This document shows positions 1 to 6,079 of a stretch of DNA of 12,262 nt, in pieces. The position numbers and the translations under genes are program-made. Within the stretch, counting starts at the first letter, position 1. Each line of letters opens with the position of its first letter. Origin of the DNA: Ruminiclostridium sp. (lineage in GTDB: Bacteria > Bacillota > Clostridia > DSM-8532). The notes under the pieces were generated by a model. The model worked only from the letters and a program-made list of their open reading frames with translations. It ran no database searches and was not told where the DNA came from. The DNA lies in the NCBI GenBank assembly GCA_003535195.1, contig DOHN01000021.1, forward strand, positions 12,078 through 24,339, in the 5' to 3' direction.

Positions 1-154
1 GCGGAGCGGCGCGAATCGAAACCCGGACGGTTTCGCTTGAGCGGCGCACTTTAACATCGCTCTACAGGCGCATGCTTAGGACAAAATAAGAATTCCACCC
101 ATCAACGTAATCAAAGCTTGCTGGTGGGTCCCGGGAACCTATTACGAATCGAAG
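1..154. repeat. Structured GC-rich gene-free DNA, probable dispersed intergenic repeat
   Basis: No convincing gene lies in positions 1-344. The first 47 bases hold a 9-bp direct repeat, GAGCGGCGC at 4-12 and 39-47, bracketing a hairpin with stem CGAAACC (17-23), loop CGGAC and stem GGTTTCG (29-35). A second direct repeat, CGAATCGAA, occurs at 12-20 and 145-153. Between them, CCACC near 97 and GGTGGG near 123 can pair. A related hairpin lies in inverted orientation at the right end (12219-12262). I read this as a repeat or structured-RNA element cut by the window edge. I could not match it to 6S, tmRNA, SRP or RNase P RNA by eye. Bases 155-224 are AT-rich with nothing else recognised. Confidence 0.4.
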
Positions 155-224
155 TTCAATGATTTACCACAGACCGGACAGACGATTTGTAGTTCAATTT
201 TAATTTCCTAATTTCCTCGTTGAA

Positions 225-253
225 TTGAAATAGGCTTTAAATAATGCTATTAT
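225..253 (+). promoter_or_regulatory. Sigma-A-type promoter for the TPR-protein gene
   Basis: TTGAAA at 225-230 and TATTAT at 248-253 are separated by 17 bp. A perfect TATAAT at 251-256 overlaps but would give a 20-bp spacer. Transcription would begin near 260, about 85 bases before the start codon at 345. It is the only clear promoter I see upstream of the long plus-strand gene run that follows. Confidence 0.6.
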
Positions 254-259
254 AATATA

Positions 260-285
260 AGCCTGCTGATTGGATAAAGCAGGCT
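260..285 (+). other. Hairpin at the 5' end of the transcript
   Basis: AGCCTGCT (260-267) and AGCAGGCT (278-285) form a perfect 8-bp stem with a 10-nt loop, followed by CCCTTTGATTTT. It lies where transcription should start. It could stabilise the mRNA 5' end or act as a weak early terminator. The T-rich tail is interrupted, so a strong terminator is unlikely. Confidence 0.45.
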
Positions 286-344
286 CCCTTTGATTTTGGC
301 AGAAAAAGGGACAGGCTATACTTACAACAGAGGAGTCATGAGAA

Positions 345-1220
345 ATGAGAAGTCCGCTGAATATGCTGACAAAATTTGTTTTTCCTTTATTGCTGATCTA
401 TTTTGCCTACCATTCCCTTGGACCTGTGGCAGGATTAGTCCTATTCATTATCTTTCTTGGCCTCACGGTCTATTCGGGCAGGTGCTGGATTTTTGCTGCC
501 AGAGCAAACAAAAAGTATACTCAGGGCGATTTTAACGGGGCGTTGGGCGACTTGGCGGCAGCCGTTGCCGCTGATCCTAAATCGGCCGCCGTCAGGGGCA
601 ATTATGCCTACCTGCTCCTGAAGCTGGGTCATACGGAGAAAGCCGGCGCTCAAATCGATATAGCGCTGAAAACGGCAGAGCATCCTCGGGATAAAGCCTC
701 CATGACCGTGACCAAGGCCCTGGTGCTGTGGAAGCAGAACAGGGTGGATGAGGCCGCCGCCATGCTCAGCGATCTTCTTAAAACCTATGAAACCACAGAT
801 GTTTATGCAACCCTCGGTTTTCTCTATATCGCCAAAGGAGATCAAGACGAGGCTTTGGAATTCAATCTGAAAGCCAAAGAATATAACGGCAATAACGCCA
901 TTATTCTGGATAATCTGGGTACTTCATATCTTCTGCTGGAGGATTATGAAAAGGCTCTTGAAATTTATAAAGAAGTCATGAAATTAAAGCCCCTGTTTCC
1001 TGAAGCTTATTATAATTACGGCAGAGCGCTGGAAAAGACGGGAGATCTGGAAAAGGCTCTGCATATGGTGCGGCACTCCCTTTCCTTAAGGTTCTGGAAT
1101 ATCAGCACGGTGGAAAGAGAGACTGTGGAGGCCTATTTAAGGCAGCTGGAGGAAATGGAGAAAGCAAACCGGCCCGAGAATATGCCCGAAGAATTACCTG
1201 AAACACAACCGGACGATTGA
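345..1220 (+). CDS. Membrane-anchored tetratricopeptide repeat (TPR) protein
   Basis: This 291-residue protein starts with two closely spaced hydrophobic segments (about residues 9-24 and 27-44), forming a likely membrane hairpin. The rest is helical TPR-like repeats. Examples are the A-x-Y-L-L-L-K-L-G unit near residue 88, A-T-L-G-F-L-Y-I-A-K-G-D near 155, N-L-G-T-S-Y near 190, and Y-Y-N-Y-G-R-A-L-E-K-T-G-D near 222. The C-terminus (about 265-291) is acidic and proline-rich. AGGAG at 331-335 lies 9 nt before the chosen ATG. The nearer ATG at 338 is in another frame and gives only a short peptide. TPR domains normally bind other proteins, and no specific partner can be named. It leads the gene run towards the division cluster, so an envelope scaffold role is possible but inferred. 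The TPR assignment is firm; function is unknown. Confidence 0.85.
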   Translation: MRSPLNMLTKFVFPLLLIYFAYHSLGPVAGLVLFIIFLGLTVYSGRCWIFAARANKKYTQGDFNGALGDLAAAVAADPKSAAVRGNYAYLLLKLGHTEKAGAQIDIALKTAEHPRDKASMTVTKALVLWKQNRVDEAAAMLSDLLKTYETTDVYATLGFLYIAKGDQDEALEFNLKAKEYNGNNAIILDNLGTSYLLLEDYEKALEIYKEVMKLKPLFPEAYYNYGRALEKTGDLEKALHMVRHSLSLRFWNISTVERETVEAYLRQLEEMEKANRPENMPEELPETQPDD

Positions 1221-1254
1221 TCAGAGATTTATTGCAGCAAAGAAGAGGAGACAA

Positions 1255-2541
1255 ATGAACCAAAGAGAATATTACCAGGAATTTAACATCGATCCGCGCA
1301 TTATCAACCTTGCAAAAAAGGCGGAGGAAGAAGTCAAAAGCAGTTTTTCCCGTATTGATTCCATAAAGGAGCAAAACCAGCTTAAGGTCATTCGTGCCAT
1401 GCAGCTGGAAAGGCTGAGTGATACTCATTTTTCAGGAACAACGGGATATGGTTATAACGATAGGGGTAGAGAGATCCTCGATGCCGTTTATGCCCATGCC
1501 TTTCATTCCGAGGATGCATTGGTCCGGCACAGCATTACCTGTGGGTCCCATGCCCTGGCCCTGTGTCTGTACGGCATTTTAAGGCCGGGTGACGAGCTTC
1601 TTTCCATCACCGGCAAACCCTATGATACGCTGGAAGAAGTTATTGGCATTCGGGGGCAGGAAGGCTCCGGTTCCTTAAAGGAATATGGCGTTTGCTATAC
1701 CCAAATTGAATTGACTCCCCAGGGCATCCTTGATGACAATGCTGTTGTAAAGGCTATCAACGGCCGGACCAAACTGGTCTTTATACAGAGGTCAAGGGGA
1801 TATGCATGGAGACCGGCTTTAACCGTCTCGGAAATAGAGCGGATCGTCACTCTTGTGAAATCTGTGAAACCGGATGTACTGGTGATGGTGGACAACTGCT
1901 ACGGCGAATTTGTGGAAGAACGCGAACCTACGGAAGTCGGCGTCGATATCATGGCCGGCTCCCTGATTAAAAACCCCGGCGGAGGGATTGTGCCTTCCGG
2001 GGGCTACATTGCAGGAAGAAAGGATCTTGTTGAGAAAATTTCCTACCGCATGACATTGCCCGGATTAGGCCGGGAAGTGGGCGCTACGCTGGGGCAGAAC
2101 AGGCTCCTTTTTCAGGGGTTCTTCATGGCTCCCCATGTGGTGGCTGAAAGCCTGAAAGGAGCCGTTTTTACCGCGCAGCTCATGCACAGCCTGGGCTTTG
2201 ATATCAATCCGGGTCCCTTTGATGCTAGGTGTGATATCATACAATCCATTAGATTTGGTAGAGAAGATGCTGTAATTGCCTTCTGTCAGGGCATTCAAAA
2301 GGGTTCTCCCGTGGATTCCTATGTGCGGCCCGAGCCCTGGGATATGCCCGGCTATGATTCTCCGGTTATTATGGCGGCGGGGGCTTTTGTACAGGGGTCG
2401 TCCATTGAGTTGAGCGCGGATGCTCCCATTCGTGCCCCCTATACGGCCTATATGCAGGGCGGTCTTGTATACGAGCATGTGAAATTGGGAGTTATGTGTG
2501 CAGTTCAGGAGCTTTATGACAAGGGTATCATCAGTCTGTAG
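1255..2541 (+). CDS. ynbB: Methionine gamma-lyase-family PLP enzyme (YnbB / 'aluminium resistance' family)
   Basis: This 428-residue protein has the fold-type I PLP enzyme layout of the Met_gamma_lyase family that includes Bacillus YnbB. Visible landmarks are the S-G-T-T-G-Y-G-Y-N-D-R-G segment (60-71), the C-G-S-H-A cofactor-phosphate region (96-100), M-V-D-N-C-Y-G-E with Asp213 as the probable pyridine-nitrogen ligand, and G-S-L-I-K-N-P-G-G with Lys239 as the probable Schiff-base lysine. Length is normal for the family. Members are often annotated as cystathionine or methionine lyase-like, or as aluminium resistance protein, but the true substrate is not known. AGAGGAG just upstream gives a strong ribosome site. 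Only 34 bp separate it from the TPR gene, with no promoter or terminator, so the two are probably co-transcribed. Family confidence is high and substrate confidence low. Confidence 0.9.
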   Translation: MNQREYYQEFNIDPRIINLAKKAEEEVKSSFSRIDSIKEQNQLKVIRAMQLERLSDTHFSGTTGYGYNDRGREILDAVYAHAFHSEDALVRHSITCGSHALALCLYGILRPGDELLSITGKPYDTLEEVIGIRGQEGSGSLKEYGVCYTQIELTPQGILDDNAVVKAINGRTKLVFIQRSRGYAWRPALTVSEIERIVTLVKSVKPDVLVMVDNCYGEFVEEREPTEVGVDIMAGSLIKNPGGGIVPSGGYIAGRKDLVEKISYRMTLPGLGREVGATLGQNRLLFQGFFMAPHVVAESLKGAVFTAQLMHSLGFDINPGPFDARCDIIQSIRFGREDAVIAFCQGIQKGSPVDSYVRPEPWDMPGYDSPVIMAAGAFVQGSSIELSADAPIRAPYTAYMQGGLVYEHVKLGVMCAVQELYDKGIISL

Positions 2542-2612
2542 TTCAGGCTATTTGTATTTGTTCCTGTCAGAGAATCCAACGGTTTTATCCGAAGATTCCA
2601 CGGAGGGAAAAA

Positions 2613-3938
2613 ATGAACGAGCTTGAGGAAAGAATCAAAAAAAGAAGGGAAAGACGCAACCGCAGAAGGCTGTTTAGCTTTCTGGGCTTTATCCTGGTGA
2701 TTATTTATATCCCTGCAATATGGAACTGGGCCTTTTCAGCGAATTATGAAATTGGTGCCATTAAAACGGCTACCCTGGAAATCAAGGTTCCGATCAAGGG
2801 GGTATTGATTCGTAATGAAATTTTGATGAAACCTCCCGGGGACGGGGTCGTTATTCCGGAGATCCAAAACGGGGAGCGTGTGGCTAAAGGAAAGACCGTT
2901 GCTTCCTATATAGAGGCGGGCACCCGGGAAGTCGTGGAGAATTACAGGCAGACAGAAATAGAGATACTCAAAAGGGTAGTGGCCGAATTTGATAATTCTG
3001 CCGGTGCCGAACGCGAGCTGTGGGAAGAAAGAATAGAAAAACAAATTGCCAAGCTGGCCGATATTGCCAACACTGGTGACTTAAGCGGTGCCGGAAGCAT
3101 CAGAAGTGCAGTCGATAATGTTCTGGAAGCCAAGGCCGTCTACCTGCTTGAAGGAAATGATCTTAACGGCAGCCTGAAAAGTGAAAAGCAGGAACTGGAG
3201 AGGCTTAAGAGCAGTCTTAAAAAATCAGTGACCGACATAAACTCAAGCTCGTCGGGTGTCGTTTCCTATTACTTTGACGGCTTTGAAGAAGCCTACACAC
3301 CGGACAACCGGACGCAGGTCACCCTTGAACAGATAGACGAGGTACTGGCAGCAGGCAGTCTGACAAATAATTGGCTGACACCGGCAGAAATCCTTGCAAA
3401 GAGAGACCAGAATTTCTGCAAAATAATTTCCAATAATGAGGCATGGATAACCTTTTACTTACCTTCAAAACAAGGAAAAGAAATTGCTCTTTCCTTTGAA
3501 AAAGCCAAAATGGAAAACAAAGAGTTATCCTATGGTTTGGAGCTGGAGGGTGAAAGCGAGCACATTCCTTTAATATTAGAAGACGTTCAGGAAATGAAGG
3601 ACGGGTTTACGATCATTACTGCAAGAATGACCAAATATATTGAAAAGACCATGAATTTCAGGGGCTTTACAGGAAATCTTGTACTGCAAAGCGTAACGGG
3701 CATGAAAGTGCCTATCAGAAGCCTATTCAATGAAAATACGGTCGATCATACGGCGGATATCGCTGTTGTAGAGATGAACAAAGCCGTATTCAAACGGGTC
3801 CAGATTGCAGGAACGCAGGATTCGTATGCCATTATTGAAAATATTGATGCAACCGATGCGGAAAAATGTGTAAATGTTTTTGACATCTATTTGGTAAATC
3901 CTAAAAATGTGGCCGAAGGACAGGTGGTAGAAAAATGA
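2613..3938 (+). CDS. HlyD-like membrane fusion/adaptor protein next to the division genes
   Basis: This 441-residue protein begins with a very basic cytoplasmic tail (K/R-rich, residues 8-19), followed by one membrane helix (about 20-41) and a long extracytoplasmic part. Residues 60-105 look like the first half of a lipoyl-like barrel-sandwich domain (P-x-x-G-D-G-V-V-x-P-E-I-Q-N-G-E-R-V-A-K-G). Residues 105-235 are charged and helical, probably coiled coil. S-S-S-S-G-V-V-S near 236 looks like the return half of the barrel, followed by beta-rich sequence. This is the order seen in HlyD/membrane-fusion proteins. There is no ABC or MFS transporter partner nearby. GGAGGG lies 5 nt before the ATG. 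The last 4 nt overlap yggS (ATGA), suggesting translational coupling to the division cluster. Its role may therefore be in the envelope rather than in export; that is inference. Confidence 0.75.
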   Translation: MNELEERIKKRRERRNRRRLFSFLGFILVIIYIPAIWNWAFSANYEIGAIKTATLEIKVPIKGVLIRNEILMKPPGDGVVIPEIQNGERVAKGKTVASYIEAGTREVVENYRQTEIEILKRVVAEFDNSAGAERELWEERIEKQIAKLADIANTGDLSGAGSIRSAVDNVLEAKAVYLLEGNDLNGSLKSEKQELERLKSSLKKSVTDINSSSSGVVSYYFDGFEEAYTPDNRTQVTLEQIDEVLAAGSLTNNWLTPAEILAKRDQNFCKIISNNEAWITFYLPSKQGKEIALSFEKAKMENKELSYGLELEGESEHIPLILEDVQEMKDGFTIITARMTKYIEKTMNFRGFTGNLVLQSVTGMKVPIRSLFNENTVDHTADIAVVEMNKAVFKRVQIAGTQDSYAIIENIDATDAEKCVNVFDIYLVNPKNVAEGQVVEK

Positions 3939-4648
3939 GTTTAGAAAGTGAAGTCAATTTATCGGATAATATTTCATTGGTCAGGCAAAATATTAGATCC
4001 GCAGCGCTAAAGGCGGGCAGAAACCCTGACGATATATTGCTGCTGGGTGTTACAAAGACCGTTGATGTAGAAATGATGCAAAGGTCCTATGACCTTGGTA
4101 TCACTGATTTTGGCGAAAATAGAGTTCAGGAATTTGTCAGAAAATCCGATATAATTAACAGAAAGTGCAATTGGCATATTATTGGGCGACTTCAAACAAA
4201 TAAAGTCCGGTACTTGGATCAGCGTATAGCCCTCATCCACTCGCTGGATCGCCTGGAGCTTGCGGAGGCTTTGCAGAAGAGAGGAGAGAGGTTGAATTAT
4301 ATTTTCCCCGTTCTGATAGAAGTCAATGTATCGGGAGAGAGTACAAAAGCCGGTATTCAGCCTGATGAAGTGAAGAACTTTCTGTTAAAGCTCTCGAAAA
4401 TGGGCAATATTAAAGTAAAAGGCCTTATGACCATTGCACCCTATACCGAGAATGCCGAGGAGGTCAGAGGGGTTTTCAGAGATTTACGAAAACTATCTGT
4501 TGACATGTTAAGGGAAAGAGTGGAAAATATCAGTATGGACCAATTGTCCATGGGCATGAGCGGCGATTATCAGATTGCGGTGGAGGAAGGAGCCACCATC
4601 GTCAGGGTCGGAAGCGCTCTGTTCGGAAAAAGAGTATATAAGCCGTAA
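3935..4648 (+). CDS. yggS: PLP homeostasis protein, YggS/YlmE (PLPBP) family
   Basis: This 237-residue single-domain protein matches the YggS family in length and motifs. These are L-L-G-V-T-K-T with the PLP-binding Lys41, F-G-E-N-R-V-Q-E (59-66), W-H-I-I-G-R-L-Q-T-N-K (80-90), I-E-V-N-V-S-G-E-x-x-K-x-G (128-140), L-S-M-G-M-S-G-D (204-211) and R-V-G-S-A-L-F-G (224-231). The family binds pyridoxal 5'-phosphate in a fold-type III barrel and helps balance PLP and amino/keto-acid pools. No strong catalytic activity is established. In Bacillota it commonly sits beside sepF, as here, where it is called YlmE. Its start overlaps the HlyD-like stop by 4 nt (ATGA), so translation is probably coupled. 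No key residue appears missing. Confidence 0.95.
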   Translation: MSLESEVNLSDNISLVRQNIRSAALKAGRNPDDILLLGVTKTVDVEMMQRSYDLGITDFGENRVQEFVRKSDIINRKCNWHIIGRLQTNKVRYLDQRIALIHSLDRLELAEALQKRGERLNYIFPVLIEVNVSGESTKAGIQPDEVKNFLLKLSKMGNIKVKGLMTIAPYTENAEEVRGVFRDLRKLSVDMLRERVENISMDQLSMGMSGDYQIAVEEGATIVRVGSALFGKRVYKP

Positions 4649-4689
4649 GGCTTGGGATATTTTACTAATGAAAACTGGAGGAATATACG

Positions 4690-5145
4690 ATGGCTAGACT
4701 ATTTGATAGGGTTCTTGACTTTGTTGGCTGGGAATCAAATGAAGACGCAGAAGATGAAATGTACGAGGAAGAAAGTTCTGAAGGCAACCTTTCCAGACAT
4801 GAACGCAATTATGCCGCCAGGAAGAATACCCAAGGCAAAGTTCTAAACATGAATAACAACAATAATCTCAAAGTTGTTGTTCAGGCACCTCAGAATATTC
4901 TTGAAGCCCGTGAGCTTTGTGACCATCTTAAATCTAACAAGGCTATTATAATGAATGTTGAAGGCGTAGATACTCCCATCGCACAGAGAATGGTGGACTT
5001 TTTAAGCGGTGCTGTGTATTGCCTGGATGGAGATATTCAAAAGATTTCTGCCGGTATTTTTCTTGCGACTCCTGCAAGTATTGAGATCACAGGGGACTTA
5101 AAGGACGACATCAAGAATAAAGGGGTTTTTTCCTGGGTAAAATAG
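4690..5145 (+). CDS. sepF: Cell division protein SepF
   Basis: This 151-residue protein has the SepF layout: a short amphipathic N-terminal helix (residues 1-13, M-A-R-L-F-D-R-V-L-D-F-V-G) that binds membrane, an acidic low-complexity linker (16-33), an Asn run (55-59), and a globular C-terminal domain (about 60-151). The core contains the conserved G-A-V-Y-C-L-D-G-D-I-Q-K-I-S-A-G-I-F-L-A-T-P stretch, residues 107-128. SepF polymerises, binds the FtsZ tail and tethers the Z-ring to the membrane. The gene lies 41 bp after yggS and 3 bp before yggT, the usual division-cluster order. TGGAGGA lies about 7 nt before the ATG, fixing the start. The overlapping reading frame opening at 4652 is a shadow. 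Confidence 0.95.
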   Translation: MARLFDRVLDFVGWESNEDAEDEMYEEESSEGNLSRHERNYAARKNTQGKVLNMNNNNNLKVVVQAPQNILEARELCDHLKSNKAIIMNVEGVDTPIAQRMVDFLSGAVYCLDGDIQKISAGIFLATPASIEITGDLKDDIKNKGVFSWVK

Positions 5146-5148
5146 GAA

Positions 5149-5427
5149 ATGAACTATGCAATAAGCTTTATCACAGCGATGAGGGTTGTTATAGGTGTAA
5201 TGGAGGCTGTACTCATAACCAGAGTTTTTTGTGAGTTTAAAGTCGTACGCAGAGATACAGCACCTTTTCAATTCTTGCTGCAGGTTTCAGAACCACTTTT
5301 GAATCCAGTGCGTAGGATACTTTTAAAGCAATCAAAGGAAAATAAGCTGAAATTTGATATTTCGCCTTTTGTAGTTCTTATTATTCTTTATTTGTTAGAT
5401 ACTTTATTAAAGAATTTTTTACGTTGA
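5149..5427 (+). CDS. yggT: YggT/YlmG family small membrane protein
   Basis: This 92-residue protein has hydrophobic segments at about residues 4-27 and 70-90, separated by a polar loop. The loop carries the family hallmark S-E-P-L-L-N-P-V-R-R (47-56), close to the usual EP-(I/L)-L-x-P-(I/V)-R-R. YggT/YlmG proteins are small integral membrane proteins next to sepF or pyrroline-reductase genes. Roles in division, nucleoid distribution or osmotic stress have been proposed for relatives, but the mechanism is unknown. The start lies only 3 nt after the sepF stop and has a poor ribosome site (AGG directly before it), so translation probably depends on coupling to sepF. Length is typical. Confidence 0.88.
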   Translation: MNYAISFITAMRVVIGVMEAVLITRVFCEFKVVRRDTAPFQFLLQVSEPLLNPVRRILLKQSKENKLKFDISPFVVLIILYLLDTLLKNFLR

Positions 5428-5474
5428 TTACTTTATTTTATTTTCTGCGCCTTATATAAACGGGGGTGTGATCC

Positions 5475-5948
5475 ATGAATTTTACGCCGAATGATCTTCA
5501 GAACATTGTGTTTAAGAAGACTTTAATGGGCTATCATACTTTTCAGGTGGAGGATGTGCTTGAAAAGGTTGTGGAAGACTTAACCGAACTGATTAAGGAC
5601 AATGCAAAACTGAAGGAAAAGCTTGAAGACAGCCAGGAAAAGATAAAATACTATAAGAGTATTGAATCCTCTCTGCAAAATAGCCTGATTATTGCACAGC
5701 AAACCAGTGATGAGATCATCGCAAACGCAAAAAAAAGCGGAGAAAATATTTTAAAAGAGGCTGACCTTCGTGCCCAGCAGATTATTGACGAATCCAATAA
5801 GGAGGTTCTGGGCGCCCGTTTTGAGTATGAGCGGGTCAAAAGGGATGTGGAGGCTTATAAGATCAAGATTGAAAGTATCATCCGGGGCCAGTTAAAAACG
5901 CTTCAAAATCTGGATGATCATGATGATAAGGATTATAAAGCAGTCTGA
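5475..5948 (+). CDS. divIVA: DivIVA-domain protein
   Basis: This 157-residue protein opens with the DivIVA signature: F-T-P-N-D-L-Q-N-x-x-F-K-K (3-15), then G-Y (19-20) and V-E-D-V-L-E-K-V (25-32). Two coiled-coil stretches follow (about 30-65 and 70-135), with a short acidic tail. DivIVA proteins bind negatively curved membrane at poles and septa and recruit division or sporulation partners. Position 3' of sepF-yggT is the standard genomic place. GGGGGTG about 7 nt upstream of the ATG is the ribosome site, and the 47-bp spacer shows no clear promoter. Compared with Bacillus subtilis DivIVA, the membrane-inserting pair Phe17-Arg18 is replaced by Leu17-Met18. Hydrophobicity is kept but the positive charge is lost. 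The domain call is firm; the exact localisation role is inferred. Confidence 0.9.
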   Translation: MNFTPNDLQNIVFKKTLMGYHTFQVEDVLEKVVEDLTELIKDNAKLKEKLEDSQEKIKYYKSIESSLQNSLIIAQQTSDEIIANAKKSGENILKEADLRAQQIIDESNKEVLGARFEYERVKRDVEAYKIKIESIIRGQLKTLQNLDDHDDKDYKAV

Positions 5949-5952
5949 TTGA

Positions 5953-5982
5953 TTGGATTTTGGATTTTCCAGTGGATATAAA
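5953..5982 (+). promoter_or_regulatory. Candidate HrcA-repressible promoter upstream of CIRCE (P1)
   Basis: TTGGAT (5953-5958) and TATAAA (5977-5982) are separated by 18 bp and end exactly where CIRCE begins. Transcription would start inside the operator, the classical HrcA-repressed layout. The -35 is only a moderate match, so the promoter is plausible rather than certain. Confidence 0.45.
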
Positions 5983-6009
5983 TTAGCACTCTCTCCACGA
6001 GAGTGCTAA
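5983..6009 (+). promoter_or_regulatory. CIRCE operator (HrcA binding site)
   Basis: The arms TTAGCACTC (5983-5991) and GAGTGCTAA (6001-6009), with a 9-bp spacer, are the exact CIRCE consensus. HrcA binds this inverted repeat and represses heat-shock genes until heat or unfolded protein inactivates it. It is 71 bp before the htpG start codon and 34 bp after the divIVA stop. The palindrome followed by ATTTT might also act as a weak terminator for the division-gene transcript. Confidence 0.97.
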
Positions 6010-6016
6010 TTTTGTG

Positions 6017-6045
6017 TTGACATTCTCTGACCTTAATATTATCAT
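6017..6045 (+). promoter_or_regulatory. Sigma-A-type promoter for htpG-queA, downstream of CIRCE (P2)
   Basis: A perfect -35 TTGACA (6017-6022) and TATCAT (6040-6045) are separated by 17 bp. Transcription would begin near 6052, leaving a short leader before the GGGAGG ribosome site of htpG. CIRCE lies 7 bp upstream of the -35 rather than over the start site, so repression by HrcA would have to act from an upstream position or be partial. Confidence 0.7.
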
Positions 6046-6079
6046 ATCGATAGAAAATACTTAACGGGAGGTTTTATAA

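Noticed and set aside
1..160. Possible 6S, tmRNA, SRP, RNase P or tRNA gene
   Set aside because: None of the conserved cores of these RNAs could be recognised on either strand, so it was kept as an unassigned structured repeat.
290..535. 81-codon plus-strand frame containing an ATG at 338 near the AGGAG
   Set aside because: It overlaps the TPR gene in another frame. Its ATG at 338 is only 2 nt from AGGAG, and the product is Cys/Trp-rich with no family resemblance.
4652..4846. 64-codon plus-strand frame before sepF
   Set aside because: It overlaps the sepF start in another frame. The TGGAGGA site fits sepF at 4690.
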